Shown here: positions 50,206-57,879 of the stretch, in pieces
How positions within the stretch are numbered: the stretch's first letter is position 1
Layout of the letters: each line of letters begins with the position of its first letter
Assembly (NCBI GenBank): GCA_963754305.1
Contig: CAVWFR010000037.1
Span: 186,001-250,000, forward strand
Direction: 5' to 3'
From: DATEDA01 sp963754305
Lineage (GTDB): Bacteria; Pseudomonadota; Gammaproteobacteria; Burkholderiales; SG8-39
Length of the DNA: 64,000 bases
Notes under the pieces: model-generated
The model's input: only the letters and a program-made list of their open reading frames with translations
Told to the model about the DNA's origin: nothing
Database searches by the model: none
Translations under genes and position numbers: made by a program

Positions 50206-50793
50206 ATGCAGCCCGAACGCGATCCGTCCCGCGAGTCGTGGTACGTCGGCGACGAGTTCTACCGCGACCTGGCGGCGGCGTTCTCGGACTGGGCGCGCGA
50301 AGACAAGACGATCGCCGACCCGGCGGTGCGCGACCGCTGCCGCGCGTTTCTCGAGCGCGAGGCGCGCATCCTCGACGAGCGCCGTTTCGAGGACTGGCTC
50401 GCGCTCTTCGCGCCGGAGTGCCTGTACTGGATCCCCGGCACGCTCGGCGGCGGCGATCCGCGGACGGAGGTCGCGATCTCGTTCGACGACCGGCGGCTGC
50501 TCGAGAGCCGCGTCTACCGCCTGCGCACCGGTTACGCGTGGTCGCAGGTCCCCCCGTCCCGGACCACGCGGCTGATCGCGAACGTCGAGGTGTTTGCCGG
50601 CGACGCGAAAGCGCTCTACATGGTGCGGTCGAACTTCCTCGTGAGCGAGTTCCGTGCGGGCGAGACGCGCATCCTGTCGGGCTCGTGCTGCCACCGGCTC
50701 GCGGTGCGGGACGATCGATTCGAGATCCTGGTGAAGCAAGTCAACCTGATCGAGTGCGATCGGAACCTGCGCAACCCCAGCGTGGTCCTGTGA
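50206..50793 (+). CDS. Aromatic-ring-hydroxylating dioxygenase, beta subunit
   Basis: A 195-residue small subunit starting 10 bases after the alpha gene. The cystatin-like fold is seen in CRAFLEREARILDERRFEDW, LFAPECLYWIPGTLGGGDPR, SFDDRRLLESRVYRLRTGYA and TRLIANVEVFAGDAKALYMV, the conserved blocks of NTF2-like beta subunits. It forms the structural base of an alpha3beta3 or alpha2beta2 oxygenase. Its TGA overlaps the GTG of the VOC gene (GTGA). Confidence 0.9.
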   Translation: MQPERDPSRESWYVGDEFYRDLAAAFSDWAREDKTIADPAVRDRCRAFLEREARILDERRFEDWLALFAPECLYWIPGTLGGGDPRTEVAISFDDRRLLESRVYRLRTGYAWSQVPPSRTTRLIANVEVFAGDAKALYMVRSNFLVSEFRAGETRILSGSCCHRLAVRDDRFEILVKQVNLIECDRNLRNPSVVL

Positions 50794-51161
50794 CCCTCCA
50801 GCCGCCCATCCCGGTCTTGCGGATCTTCGATCTCGCGCTCGCCAAGGCGTTCTACGTCGACTGGCTCGGCTTCCGAGTCGACTGGGAGCACCGGTTCGAG
50901 CCCGGCATGCCGGTCTACATGCAGGTGTCGCGCGGTCCGGTCATCCTGCACCTGTCGGAGCATTTCGGCGATTGCTCCCCGGGGGCGAAGATCCTCATCA
51001 ATACGGACGATGTCGAGGCCCTGCATCGCGAGCTGGCCGCACGGCCGAACCGCAACATGCGGCCGGGGGTCGAGCTGGCACCCTGGAACGCGAAGGTGAT
51101 GGAGGTGATCGATCCGTTCGGCAACCGGCTCGCCTTCAACGAGCCGCTCCGGGCCGCGTGA
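50790..51161 (+). CDS. VOC (glyoxalase/bleomycin resistance) superfamily protein
   Basis: The GTG at 50790 overlaps the upstream stop and gives 123 residues. PILRIFDLALAKAFYVDWLG-like order is seen as PVLRIFDLALAKAFYVDWLG, then HLSEHFGDCSPGAKILI and EVIDPFGNRLAFNEP, the paired beta-alpha-beta units of the VOC fold. Metal ligands are not certain. Being last in the ligase-dioxygenase operon, it may be an extradiol-type or isomerase step, or a protective binding protein; its role is open. Confidence 0.82.
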   Translation: MTLQPPIPVLRIFDLALAKAFYVDWLGFRVDWEHRFEPGMPVYMQVSRGPVILHLSEHFGDCSPGAKILINTDDVEALHRELAARPNRNMRPGVELAPWNAKVMEVIDPFGNRLAFNEPLRAA

Positions 51162-51163
51162 GA

Positions 51164-51787
51164 TCAGAGGATCCGGAACCGGACCGGCAGCAGGATCGCC
51201 TTGCCCGCGACCGACGGACCGAGCGCGCCCAGCCGGCGCGCCGCGCGAAGCGCGGCCTCGTCGAGGAGCGCGTGACCGGACCCGCTCGCCACCGACGCCG
51301 CGACGATCCGCCCGCGCTCGTCGAGCTCCAGCATCAGCACCACCTCGCCCTCGAGCCCGCGCTTGAGCGCTTCCGGCGGATAGAGCAGGGTCTCGTTGAG
51401 TCGCCCGAGCGTTTCGCCCAGCGCCGGACCGGAGAGGCGCTCGGCCGGCGGCGCGGGCTGCTTCGCTGCGGCGCGCGGCGCGGGCGGCGGACGCGGCTTC
51501 GGCGCGGGCGGCGGCCGCGGCTCCGCGGCGGACTTGTCGATGGTGTTCTTCAACACCTCGGGGGCGGACTGCACCGCGTCCGGCGGAGCGGGCGCGGGCG
51601 GAGCCGGCTCGAGCCGCGCGGTAAGGGCGCTGACGACCGGGTCAGGCACGGCGACCGAGCGCGGCAGTCCCAGGGCCGGCGCGAGCAGCACCAGCGCGTG
51701 CAGTGCCATCGAGGCGGCCAGTGCCCACGCGAGGATCGGACCCGGATCGAGAATTGAGGCGTGCTTCACGCGCACGGGCTTTGACAT
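51164..51787 (-). CDS. Energy transducer TonB family protein
   Basis: A 207-residue protein. One membrane span near the N-terminus (ILAWALAASMALHALVLLAP), a long proline/alanine-rich periplasmic spacer (RPPPAPKPRPPPAPRAAA), and a C-terminal TonB domain (YPPEALKRGLEGEVVLMLEL, then AALRAARRLG). It would couple the proton motive force to an outer-membrane receptor. ExbB/ExbD genes are not nearby. It is convergent with the VOC gene (2-base gap) and divergent from the ankyrin gene. Confidence 0.88.
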   Translation of the reverse strand: MSKPVRVKHASILDPGPILAWALAASMALHALVLLAPALGLPRSVAVPDPVVSALTARLEPAPPAPAPPDAVQSAPEVLKNTIDKSAAEPRPPPAPKPRPPPAPRAAAKQPAPPAERLSGPALGETLGRLNETLLYPPEALKRGLEGEVVLMLELDERGRIVAASVASGSGHALLDEAALRAARRLGALGPSVAGKAILLPVRFRIL

Positions 51788-51843
51788 TCCCGCATGACTT
51801 GGCGACTATGCAGGCCTCGACCAAAGCTGGCAAGCAACCCTCG

Positions 51844-52911
51844 ATGAATCAGGTTCTTCCATCGACCGTTTCGCCCCGACTCTGGCTCGCTGCGGCGCTC
51901 ATTGCCGTCGGCGTGCTCGCGGCCGCCCCCGCGGCGCGCGGCGGGCTGCCCGACCCGGTGCGCTTCGGCGTGGCGATCGAGGCCGGCGACATCCATGCCG
52001 TGCGCGCGTGGCTGGATGAAGGACTGGATCCGGATTTCGTGGCCGACCGGGTCGGTACCGGGCTGATGATCGCCGCCTGGGAAGGCAACATCCCGATGCT
52101 AGGGCTCTTCTTCAGCCGCGGCGCCGACGTGAACCGGGTGAACGATGCCGGCGAGCAGGCGCTGATGCTCGCGGCGTGGAAGGGCCGCATCGACGCGGTG
52201 CGCTGGCTGCTCGATCGCGGCGCGCACGTCAATCGCCAGGGACTGAAGTGGTCGGCACTGCACTACGCGACCTTCGCCGGGCACGAGGACGTGGCACGCC
52301 TGCTGCTGGAGCACGGCGCGGACGTCAAGGCGCGCTCGACCAACGGCTCGTCGGTGCTGATGATGGCCGCGCGCGAAGGCCGCGAGACCCTGGCGCGGCT
52401 CCTGCTCGAGCGCGGCGCCGATCCCCGCACCCTCAATGATCGCGGCGAGGATGCGCTCGCGTGGGCGATGCGCTATGACAATCTCCGCATCGCGCGGCTG
52501 GTCGCCTCGCCGGAGCGCTTCGCCGAGGCGGCGCGCAACGGACGTACCGCGTACGGGCCGGCGGTGCGCTCGGTCTCGGTGCCGGAGCGGATCGACGCCC
52601 TCTTCCGCGAGATGCGCGCCGCCGAGGCGGAAGGACGCCTCACCGACGATCTGCGCAAGACCTATTGGGCCGCCGTCGCGGACCTGGAGAAGGTGCCGAC
52701 GCCCGCGCTCACCGAAGCCGTCCGCGAACCGCAACGCGAGGCGCCGCCGCAGGCGCTCGAGATCACGGCGAAGCGCGAAGAACCAGGTGCGGAGAGCGCG
52801 ATGCTCATCTACGAACGCGGGCTGGACGAACCCCTGATGCGGCGCACGCCCGAGACGAAGCCGGCCCGCACGCCCAAGCCGAAGCAGCAGAAGCCGCCCG
52901 CGCCACAGTAA
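51844..52911 (+). CDS. Exported ankyrin-repeat protein
   Basis: I prefer the ATG at 51844 (355 residues); an ATG at 51808 would add 12 residues. Residues 1-32 are a signal peptide (RLWLAAALIAVGVLAAAPAA). Residues ~35-220 hold about five to six ankyrin repeats (for example GLMIAAWEGNIPMLGLFFSR, ALMLAAWKGRIDAVRWLLDR, ALHYATFAGHEDVARLLLEH). A charged, lysine/proline-rich tail follows. Such proteins mediate periplasmic protein contacts, sometimes protecting catalase or other partners; the partner is unknown. Confidence 0.86.
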   Translation: MNQVLPSTVSPRLWLAAALIAVGVLAAAPAARGGLPDPVRFGVAIEAGDIHAVRAWLDEGLDPDFVADRVGTGLMIAAWEGNIPMLGLFFSRGADVNRVNDAGEQALMLAAWKGRIDAVRWLLDRGAHVNRQGLKWSALHYATFAGHEDVARLLLEHGADVKARSTNGSSVLMMAAREGRETLARLLLERGADPRTLNDRGEDALAWAMRYDNLRIARLVASPERFAEAARNGRTAYGPAVRSVSVPERIDALFREMRAAEAEGRLTDDLRKTYWAAVADLEKVPTPALTEAVREPQREAPPQALEITAKREEPGAESAMLIYERGLDEPLMRRTPETKPARTPKPKQQKPPAPQ

Positions 52912-53063
52912 TCCGGCGCGGCGCTGGTGGTAGCGATGGTCGCCGGCGTTCCACTGCCTGGTCGTCCGGGCGAACGCCCGCGCCACCCCGGATCCCGACT
53001 GCCTCGTCGCTTTCTTCGCGCTCGTAGGGCTCTGGATCGCCGCGCTCTACCGGCAGTTCCGCG

Positions 53064-54752
53064 TCAGTTCTTCCCCGACCGCCAGATACCGAAGATGATC
53101 CATACGCTGTTGAAGAACGCGACGACGTAGCCCGCGAACCCGAAGAGGGTCAGCACCTGCATGCCGAACACGGTCGGTCCGGCGTGGACGGTCATCACGA
53201 TCGACGAGCCGATCACCAGCGATGCGGTCATGATGCCCATCGTCGCGCGATCGAGCGTGCGGTCGAGCTGGCGCCCGAACGAGTCGAGGCGCTTCAGGTC
53301 GAGATCGATCCGGGTCTTGCCGCGACGCGCGTCGCGCAGCAGCCGCGCGAGGTCGCGCGGCACGCTGGTCATCAGGTTGAACGCGTGCGCGAGCGCGGTG
53401 CGGCCGCGCCGCACGACGCCGGCCGGCTTGTAGCGCTCGCCGATCGCGGCACGCACGAGCGGCGTCAGGTGATCGAGGACGTGGAAGTCGGGATCGTACT
53501 GGCGCCCGAGCCCCTCCATGGTGATCAGCGCCTTGAACATCAGCGTGAGGTCGGAGGGCATCACGATCGAATGCTCGCGGATGATCGCGGCGAACGCCTT
53601 GAGCAACGTCCCGATGCGGATGTCCTTGAGCGCCACGCCCTCGTAGTCGAACACCAGCTCGTTCACGTCGGCGGCGAGCCGGCCCTCGTCGACCACGGCA
53701 TCGCCCGCCCAGTCGAGCAGCACGTCGAGCATCGCGTCCTCGTCCATCCGGGCGAGCCCGGCGAGGAGATCGATCACCTGGTTCCGCCGCAGCGGGCTCA
53801 GGCGGCCCACCATGCCCCAATCGATGATCACGATGCGGTTGCCGGGCAGGTAGAAGACGTTGCCCGGATGGGGATCGGCGTGGAAGAAGCCGTCGACCAG
53901 GATCATTCTCAGAATCGCCTCGGCGCCGCGCGCAGCGAGCAGCTTCGGGTCGAGCCCCGCCGCCCTCACTGCGGCGAGATCGTTCCCGGGGATGCCAGCG
54001 ACGTACGCCTGCACATTGAGACCCTCGCTCGTCCATTCGGGATAGACCGGCGGGATCACTATCCAGGGATCGCTTTCGAGGTGTTTGGCGACGCGCTCGA
54101 TGTTGCGCGCCTCCGTGGCCAGGTCGAGTTCGCGCTCGAGCGAGCGCGCGAACTCCGCCGCGATCTCGGCCGGCTGGTAACGCCGCGCCTCCGGGATCTC
54201 CGACTCGATCAGCCCGGCGATGTGGAACAGGATCCGGAGGTCGGCGTCGATCTTCGCGCGGATGCCCGGGCGGCGGATCTTGAGCACCACGGGCGTTCCG
54301 TCCTGCAGGTTCGCGCGGTGGACCTGGGCGATCGACGCCGAGCCGAACGGTCGCGGATCGAGATCGCGGAACACCTCGAACGGCGAGCGGCCGAGCGCGC
54401 GCTCGAGATCGGGCACGAGATCGTTGAACGGGACCGCCGGGACGGTGCTCTGCAGCTTCTCGAACTCGGCGATCCAGCGCGGCGGGAAGAGGTCGACCCG
54501 CGTCGCCATCACCTGCCCGAGCTTGACAAAAGTGGGGCCGAGCTCCTCGAGCGCGAGCCGCACCCGCTCGGCCGGCTCGAGCCTTACGGTCTCGACCCGC
54601 GTGCCCCAGGTGAGGATCTGCCCCGCGCGCTCGAGGACATTGGCGATGCCGATCCGGCGGACGATGTCGCCGAGACCGTGGCGAATGAAGACCGAGGTGA
54701 TCTCGTGGAGACGCGGGAGATCCCGCATCACCCCGACGGTTTCCCGCAGCAT
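53064..54752 (-). CDS. ABC1/AarF/UbiB-type protein kinase-like ATPase
   Basis: A 562-residue protein with the family hallmarks: FVKLGQVMATRVDLFPPRW (the KxGQ motif), PFGSASIAQVHRANLQDG (alanine-rich nucleotide loop), VLKIRRPGI, and HADPHPGNVFYLPGNRIVII followed by DWGMVG (catalytic and metal sites). Two C-terminal membrane spans (MGIMTASLVIGSSIVMTVHA, FGFAGYVVAFFNSVWIIFGI) anchor it. The family supports ubiquinone synthesis or lipid transport. No other ubi genes are here, so it is a UbiB paralogue or UbiB itself. Its ATG shares one base with the preceding stop. Confidence 0.9.
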   Translation of the reverse strand: MLRETVGVMRDLPRLHEITSVFIRHGLGDIVRRIGIANVLERAGQILTWGTRVETVRLEPAERVRLALEELGPTFVKLGQVMATRVDLFPPRWIAEFEKLQSTVPAVPFNDLVPDLERALGRSPFEVFRDLDPRPFGSASIAQVHRANLQDGTPVVLKIRRPGIRAKIDADLRILFHIAGLIESEIPEARRYQPAEIAAEFARSLERELDLATEARNIERVAKHLESDPWIVIPPVYPEWTSEGLNVQAYVAGIPGNDLAAVRAAGLDPKLLAARGAEAILRMILVDGFFHADPHPGNVFYLPGNRIVIIDWGMVGRLSPLRRNQVIDLLAGLARMDEDAMLDVLLDWAGDAVVDEGRLAADVNELVFDYEGVALKDIRIGTLLKAFAAIIREHSIVMPSDLTLMFKALITMEGLGRQYDPDFHVLDHLTPLVRAAIGERYKPAGVVRRGRTALAHAFNLMTSVPRDLARLLRDARRGKTRIDLDLKRLDSFGRQLDRTLDRATMGIMTASLVIGSSIVMTVHAGPTVFGMQVLTLFGFAGYVVAFFNSVWIIFGIWRSGKN

Positions 54753-55438
54753 CAGCCTTCCTTGCCCGGTCCGCCCTTCCTGTCCGCCGGCGGCGGCGCG
54801 CGCAACGCATCGGCCAGCGCGCCGAGAATGCCGCTCGCCACCGCGGCGAACCGCGCGCCGAACTCGCCCGCCGCCCCGAGCCCCGCGATCGCCGCGTCCG
54901 CCGAAGCGGCCGAGAACTTCTGCGCGAAATCGCCCATCGCCAGCGCCACCTGCTTGCCGGTCTGCGTGCCGGTCTTCCGCGCATTGCGCAGGGCTTCGCG
55001 GAGCTCCGGCTGCACGGCCGTGCTCGCCCCGTCGGCGACCTGCCCGACGGCCGCGAAGAAATCGTCTTCGAGCTTGCGCAGATTCGCGAGCGCGGTCTTC
55101 AGCTCGCTGTCGGAGAAGGTCTTGCCGCTCGCGGCGAGCTGTTTGAGGGCCGCGTGCCCGGCCTCGGCGGAGGTGCGCAACGCCTGGTCGACGCCGTGCA
55201 AGGCCTCGGACATCGCGCCACGCATGTCGGCGCTGCCCTTCTCCGCCCCGACCGCCGCACCCTCGGTGACCGCGCGGATCACGTCGCGCATGCCGTGACG
55301 ATCGAAGCGCTGGCGCCGGAGCGCGGCGAGCGTGAGCTCGTGCACCTTGGCGCGGATGTCGGCGCCCTGGCGCACCGTCTCGCGCGCGGCGGCCTTGATG
55401 CCTTCGTCCGACAGATCCTGGGGAGTATTCGCGGCCAT
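54752..55438 (-). CDS. DUF6781-like helical protein coupled to the UbiB-type gene
   Basis: A 228-residue protein that is almost entirely amphipathic helix, rich in Ala (ELTLAALRRQRFDRHGMRDV, GHAALKQLAASGKTFSDSEL, FAAVGQVADGASTAVQPEL). I assign the DUF6781 family from overall resemblance, with moderate confidence. The TGATG junction at 54750-54754 couples it tightly to the UbiB-type gene. It has a phasin-like, lipid-surface-binding look, so a role as membrane or lipid partner of the kinase is a reasonable guess, not shown. Confidence 0.7.
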   Translation of the reverse strand: MAANTPQDLSDEGIKAAARETVRQGADIRAKVHELTLAALRRQRFDRHGMRDVIRAVTEGAAVGAEKGSADMRGAMSEALHGVDQALRTSAEAGHAALKQLAASGKTFSDSELKTALANLRKLEDDFFAAVGQVADGASTAVQPELREALRNARKTGTQTGKQVALAMGDFAQKFSAASADAAIAGLGAAGEFGARFAAVASGILGALADALRAPPPADRKGGPGKEG

Positions 55439-55679
55439 GGCATGATCCCGGTGTGGCGGTTTAACGGGGCTATCTTAGCGCCGACACCCGACGGACGCGA
55501 CCCGCGATCCCTCGGCCCCTCGCGCAGCACCCGTCCGTGCTCTATACCGGCCGAACGTTCGCCCAGCGCCGTGCGGTCGTGCGTACCCCCGCGACGAATC
55601 ACCGTTCGGGTGCTGGAGCACGCTCGCCGTCTACGCGCTGCTGTCGGTCGCGCTGATGACGATGTTCTAACCCGACCGC
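55439..55679. other. 241-base gap; only a start-less hydrophobic frame seen
   Basis: On the plus strand a frame ending at the TAA at about 55668 reads STLAVYALLSVALMTMF, like the end of a small membrane protein, but no ATG, GTG or TTG precedes it in frame before a TAG near 55473. It may be a decayed gene end. Otherwise nothing is recognised. Confidence 0.4.
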
Positions 55680-56069
55680 TCAGCCTCCGGTCAACCGCTT
55701 GAGCAGGCGCCGGTCGCGCTTGGTCGGCCGCCCGCGCAGCCCGAACGCCGGCTCCGGTTGCGCCTTGCGCGCATCGATGGTCGCCAGCCGCCGCGCCAAG
55801 CTCCCCTCGCGCTCGGCGTAGAGCTGGCGCGCCGCTGCGGCCGGTCCGCGGCGCGCGGCGAGGCCGCGCACCTCGACCACCCACTCCAGCGCATCGATGC
55901 GGACGGCGATCTCGTCGCCGCACCTCACGTCCTTTGCCGGCTTGATCCGATCGCCGTTCATCCGCACGCGGCCGGCTTCGATCGCCTGCGCGGCCAGGCT
56001 GCGCGTCTTGAAGAAGCGCGCGGCCCAGAGCCACTTGTCGATTCGCACGCGATCGGCGACGTCGTCCAT
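55680..56069 (-). CDS. hslR: Hsp15-like S4-domain RNA-binding protein
   Basis: A 129-residue protein. VRIDKWLWAARFFKTRSLAA and GRVRMNGDRIKPAKDVRCGD form the S4 RNA-binding motif (residues ~7-52), followed by a basic C-terminal tail (RPTKRDRRLLKRLTGG), the usual length and layout of the heat-shock protein Hsp15. Hsp15 rescues stalled 50S subunits carrying nascent chain. It is divergent from the small membrane protein at 56129 and convergent with no close partner. Confidence 0.85.
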   Translation of the reverse strand: MDDVADRVRIDKWLWAARFFKTRSLAAQAIEAGRVRMNGDRIKPAKDVRCGDEIAVRIDALEWVVEVRGLAARRGPAAAARQLYAEREGSLARRLATIDARKAQPEPAFGLRGRPTKRDRRLLKRLTGG

Positions 56070-56128
56070 CGGCGTTAGTCCGGAGCTGAGCGCTCAAGTA
56101 TAGTAGCGCCGCTTCGAAGGAGATCACC

Positions 56129-56467
56129 ATGAAGAACGCCTCGCTGCCGATTGCGCTGATCGCCGTCGGGGTCGCCTGGCTGCTGTGGCATTTCCGGCTT
56201 TTCCCCGACATCGACTGGCTGATCGCCGCCGCGCTGATGGCGGCCGGCGTCGCGATCCTCCTCATCGACCGGTTCACCCGGACCTCGATCGTCACCGGTC
56301 CGTTCCTCATCGCCACCGGCATCGCGTGGATGCTGCACGACCGCTGGCACGTGACCTGGTTCGTCCTGCTGCCTTCGCTGCTGGTGCTGCTCGGCGTGCT
56401 GATGCTCATCGCGCGGATGTCGAACCTCCCCGAGTCGAGGCGCGGCAGCGTTGAGAAGGCCGGCTGA
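56129..56467 (+). CDS. Small four-span membrane protein (LiaI/LiaF-TM-like)
   Basis: The ATG at 56129 follows GAAGGAGAT at ideal spacing; 112 residues with four likely spans (LPIALIAVGVAWLLWHF, WLIAAALMAAGVAILLIDRF, GPFLIATGIAWMLHD, WFVLLPSLLVLLGVLMLIAR). The two-fold pattern resembles the LiaF transmembrane-domain family found in many hypothetical proteins. Function unknown. It precedes the solute-binding protein by 76 bases on the same strand. Confidence 0.75.
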   Translation: MKNASLPIALIAVGVAWLLWHFRLFPDIDWLIAAALMAAGVAILLIDRFTRTSIVTGPFLIATGIAWMLHDRWHVTWFVLLPSLLVLLGVLMLIARMSNLPESRRGSVEKAG

Positions 56468-56503
56468 GCGCGCGATACGCCTCGAGGGTCACGCCGCCGC
56501 GGC

Positions 56504-56509
56504 TATACT
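56504..56509 (+). promoter_or_regulatory. Putative -10 box TATACT before the solute-binding protein gene
   Basis: TATACT lies 34 bases upstream of the ATG at 56544. The -35 is not convincing. It suggests the binding-protein gene has its own promoter rather than depending on the membrane-protein gene. Confidence 0.3.
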
Positions 56510-56543
56510 CCCTCGCACCCAACGACGTCGGGAGATACGCAAG

Positions 56544-57398
56544 ATGAGACGCCTCGCCAGCCTCGTCGTCGCGGCGGCGATCGCGCTGCCCGCCGGGGCG
56601 CAGACGCCGGGCACCACGCTCGCGAAGATCCGCGATGCCAAGACGATCGCGCTCGGTTACCGCGAGACCGCACTGCCGTTTTCCTTCACCGGGGACGACA
56701 AGCAGCCGACCGGCTACGTGGTCGACCTGTGCAGGCGCATCGTCGCCGCCCTCCAGCGCGAGCTCCGGCTCGACGCGCTCGCGGTGAAGTGGGTGCCGGT
56801 CACCGCGGAGAACCGCTTCGGGGCGGTGACGGGCGGCCAGATCGATCTGGAGTGCGGGACCACGACGGCGACCTTGTCGCGGATGCGCGACGTCGATTTC
56901 AGCGCGCTCACATTCATCGACGGCGGGGGCGTGCTCTCCCGCGTCGATGCGCCGGTCGCGCGTCTCGCCGAGCTCGCCGGCAAGCGGGTCGCCGTCGGCG
57001 CGGGCACCACCGCCGAGCGGGCGCTGCCGCAGGCCCTCAAGGAACGTGCGATCAGCGCGCAGGTCGTCGCCGCGCGCAACCAGGAGGACGCGATCGCGAT
57101 GCTGGAGGACGGCCGGGTCGACGCCTACGCCAACGATCGGCTGGTGCTGCTCGGTGGGGTCGCCCGCGCGAAGGATCCGCGGCGCTTCGCCCTGTCGGAG
57201 GACGACTTCTCGTTCGAGCCCTACGCGCTGATGCTGCGCCGGCACGACGGCGACTTCCGGCTGGCGGTGAATCGCGCGCTCGCCCATCTCTATCGCGGTC
57301 AGGGTATCGTGGAGATCTACGACCGCTGGTTCGGCGCGTTCGGCCGGCCGGGCCTGCTCCTCGCTTCGATGTATTACCTCAACGCGCTGCCGGAATGA
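56544..57398 (+). CDS. Periplasmic amino-acid-type solute-binding protein (SBP family 3)
   Basis: The ATG at 56544 (GGGAGA upstream) gives 284 residues with signal peptide LASLVVAAAIALPAGAQ. KTIALGYRETALPFSFTGDD, PTGYVVDLCRRIVAALQREL and GGQIDLECGTTTATLSRMRD are the standard blocks of glutamate/aspartate or arginine-binding proteins. The permease genes are absent. The final codons overlap a possible ATG for the lipoprotein gene. Confidence 0.9.
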   Translation: MRRLASLVVAAAIALPAGAQTPGTTLAKIRDAKTIALGYRETALPFSFTGDDKQPTGYVVDLCRRIVAALQRELRLDALAVKWVPVTAENRFGAVTGGQIDLECGTTTATLSRMRDVDFSALTFIDGGGVLSRVDAPVARLAELAGKRVAVGAGTTAERALPQALKERAISAQVVAARNQEDAIAMLEDGRVDAYANDRLVLLGGVARAKDPRRFALSEDDFSFEPYALMLRRHDGDFRLAVNRALAHLYRGQGIVEIYDRWFGAFGRPGLLLASMYYLNALPE

Positions 57399-57406
57399 GA
57401 CCCGCC

Positions 57407-57829
57407 ATGAACACCCTGTCCAGAGCTCTCTCCCTCGCCCTCGCCGCCCTCGTCCTCGCCGCCGGCTGCGCGACCACCCCGGAGCAGGCAGAGCCGTCCG
57501 GCGACGGCACGGTGATGTCGATCAACGAATCGCAGCAGACCAGCACCGCGGCGTCGGTCGGCGGCTCGGTCGGCGGGGCGGTCGCCGGCGCCCTCCTCGG
57601 CAGCGCCTTCGGCAGCGGCAGGGGAACCACGGTCGCCTCGGTCATCGGCGGCGTCGGCGGCTCGATGGTGGGCAGCTCGATCGCGAACCGGGCCGGCGCC
57701 GAAACGGTGTGGGACGTCACCGTGCGCTTCGCGGACGGGATCGACCGCACGGTCCGGGTGCGCGAGCGGCCGGACTACCGGCCCGGCGACCGGGTGAGCG
57801 TCGCCGGCGGGCGGGTCACGCGGCTTTAA
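57407..57829 (+). CDS. Glycine-zipper outer-membrane lipoprotein (SlyB/Pcp-like)
   Basis: I choose the ATG at 57407 (140 residues); an ATG at 57395 overlapping the upstream stop would only add four residues. The lipobox is LVLAAGC (Cys at about 20). The centre is a glycine zipper (VGGSVGGAVAGALLGSAFGS, ASVIGGVGGSMVGSSIANRA). The tail WDVTVRFADGIDRTVRV resembles the SlyB C-terminal domain. It likely stabilises the outer membrane. Confidence 0.85.
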   Translation: MNTLSRALSLALAALVLAAGCATTPEQAEPSGDGTVMSINESQQTSTAASVGGSVGGAVAGALLGSAFGSGRGTTVASVIGGVGGSMVGSSIANRAGAETVWDVTVRFADGIDRTVRVRERPDYRPGDRVSVAGGRVTRL

Positions 57830-57879
57830 CGTTTACGCCCCACCCGAACTTCTTCAAGTGCTCGCGCAGCGCGCGCGGG

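Noticed and set aside
52922..53090. Hydrophobic plus-strand frame (DCLVAFFALVGLWIAALYRQ) after the ankyrin gene
   Set aside because: It looks like a membrane span, but an in-frame TAG at 52931 is followed by no ATG, GTG or TTG, so I cannot support a gene; it may be a decayed end.
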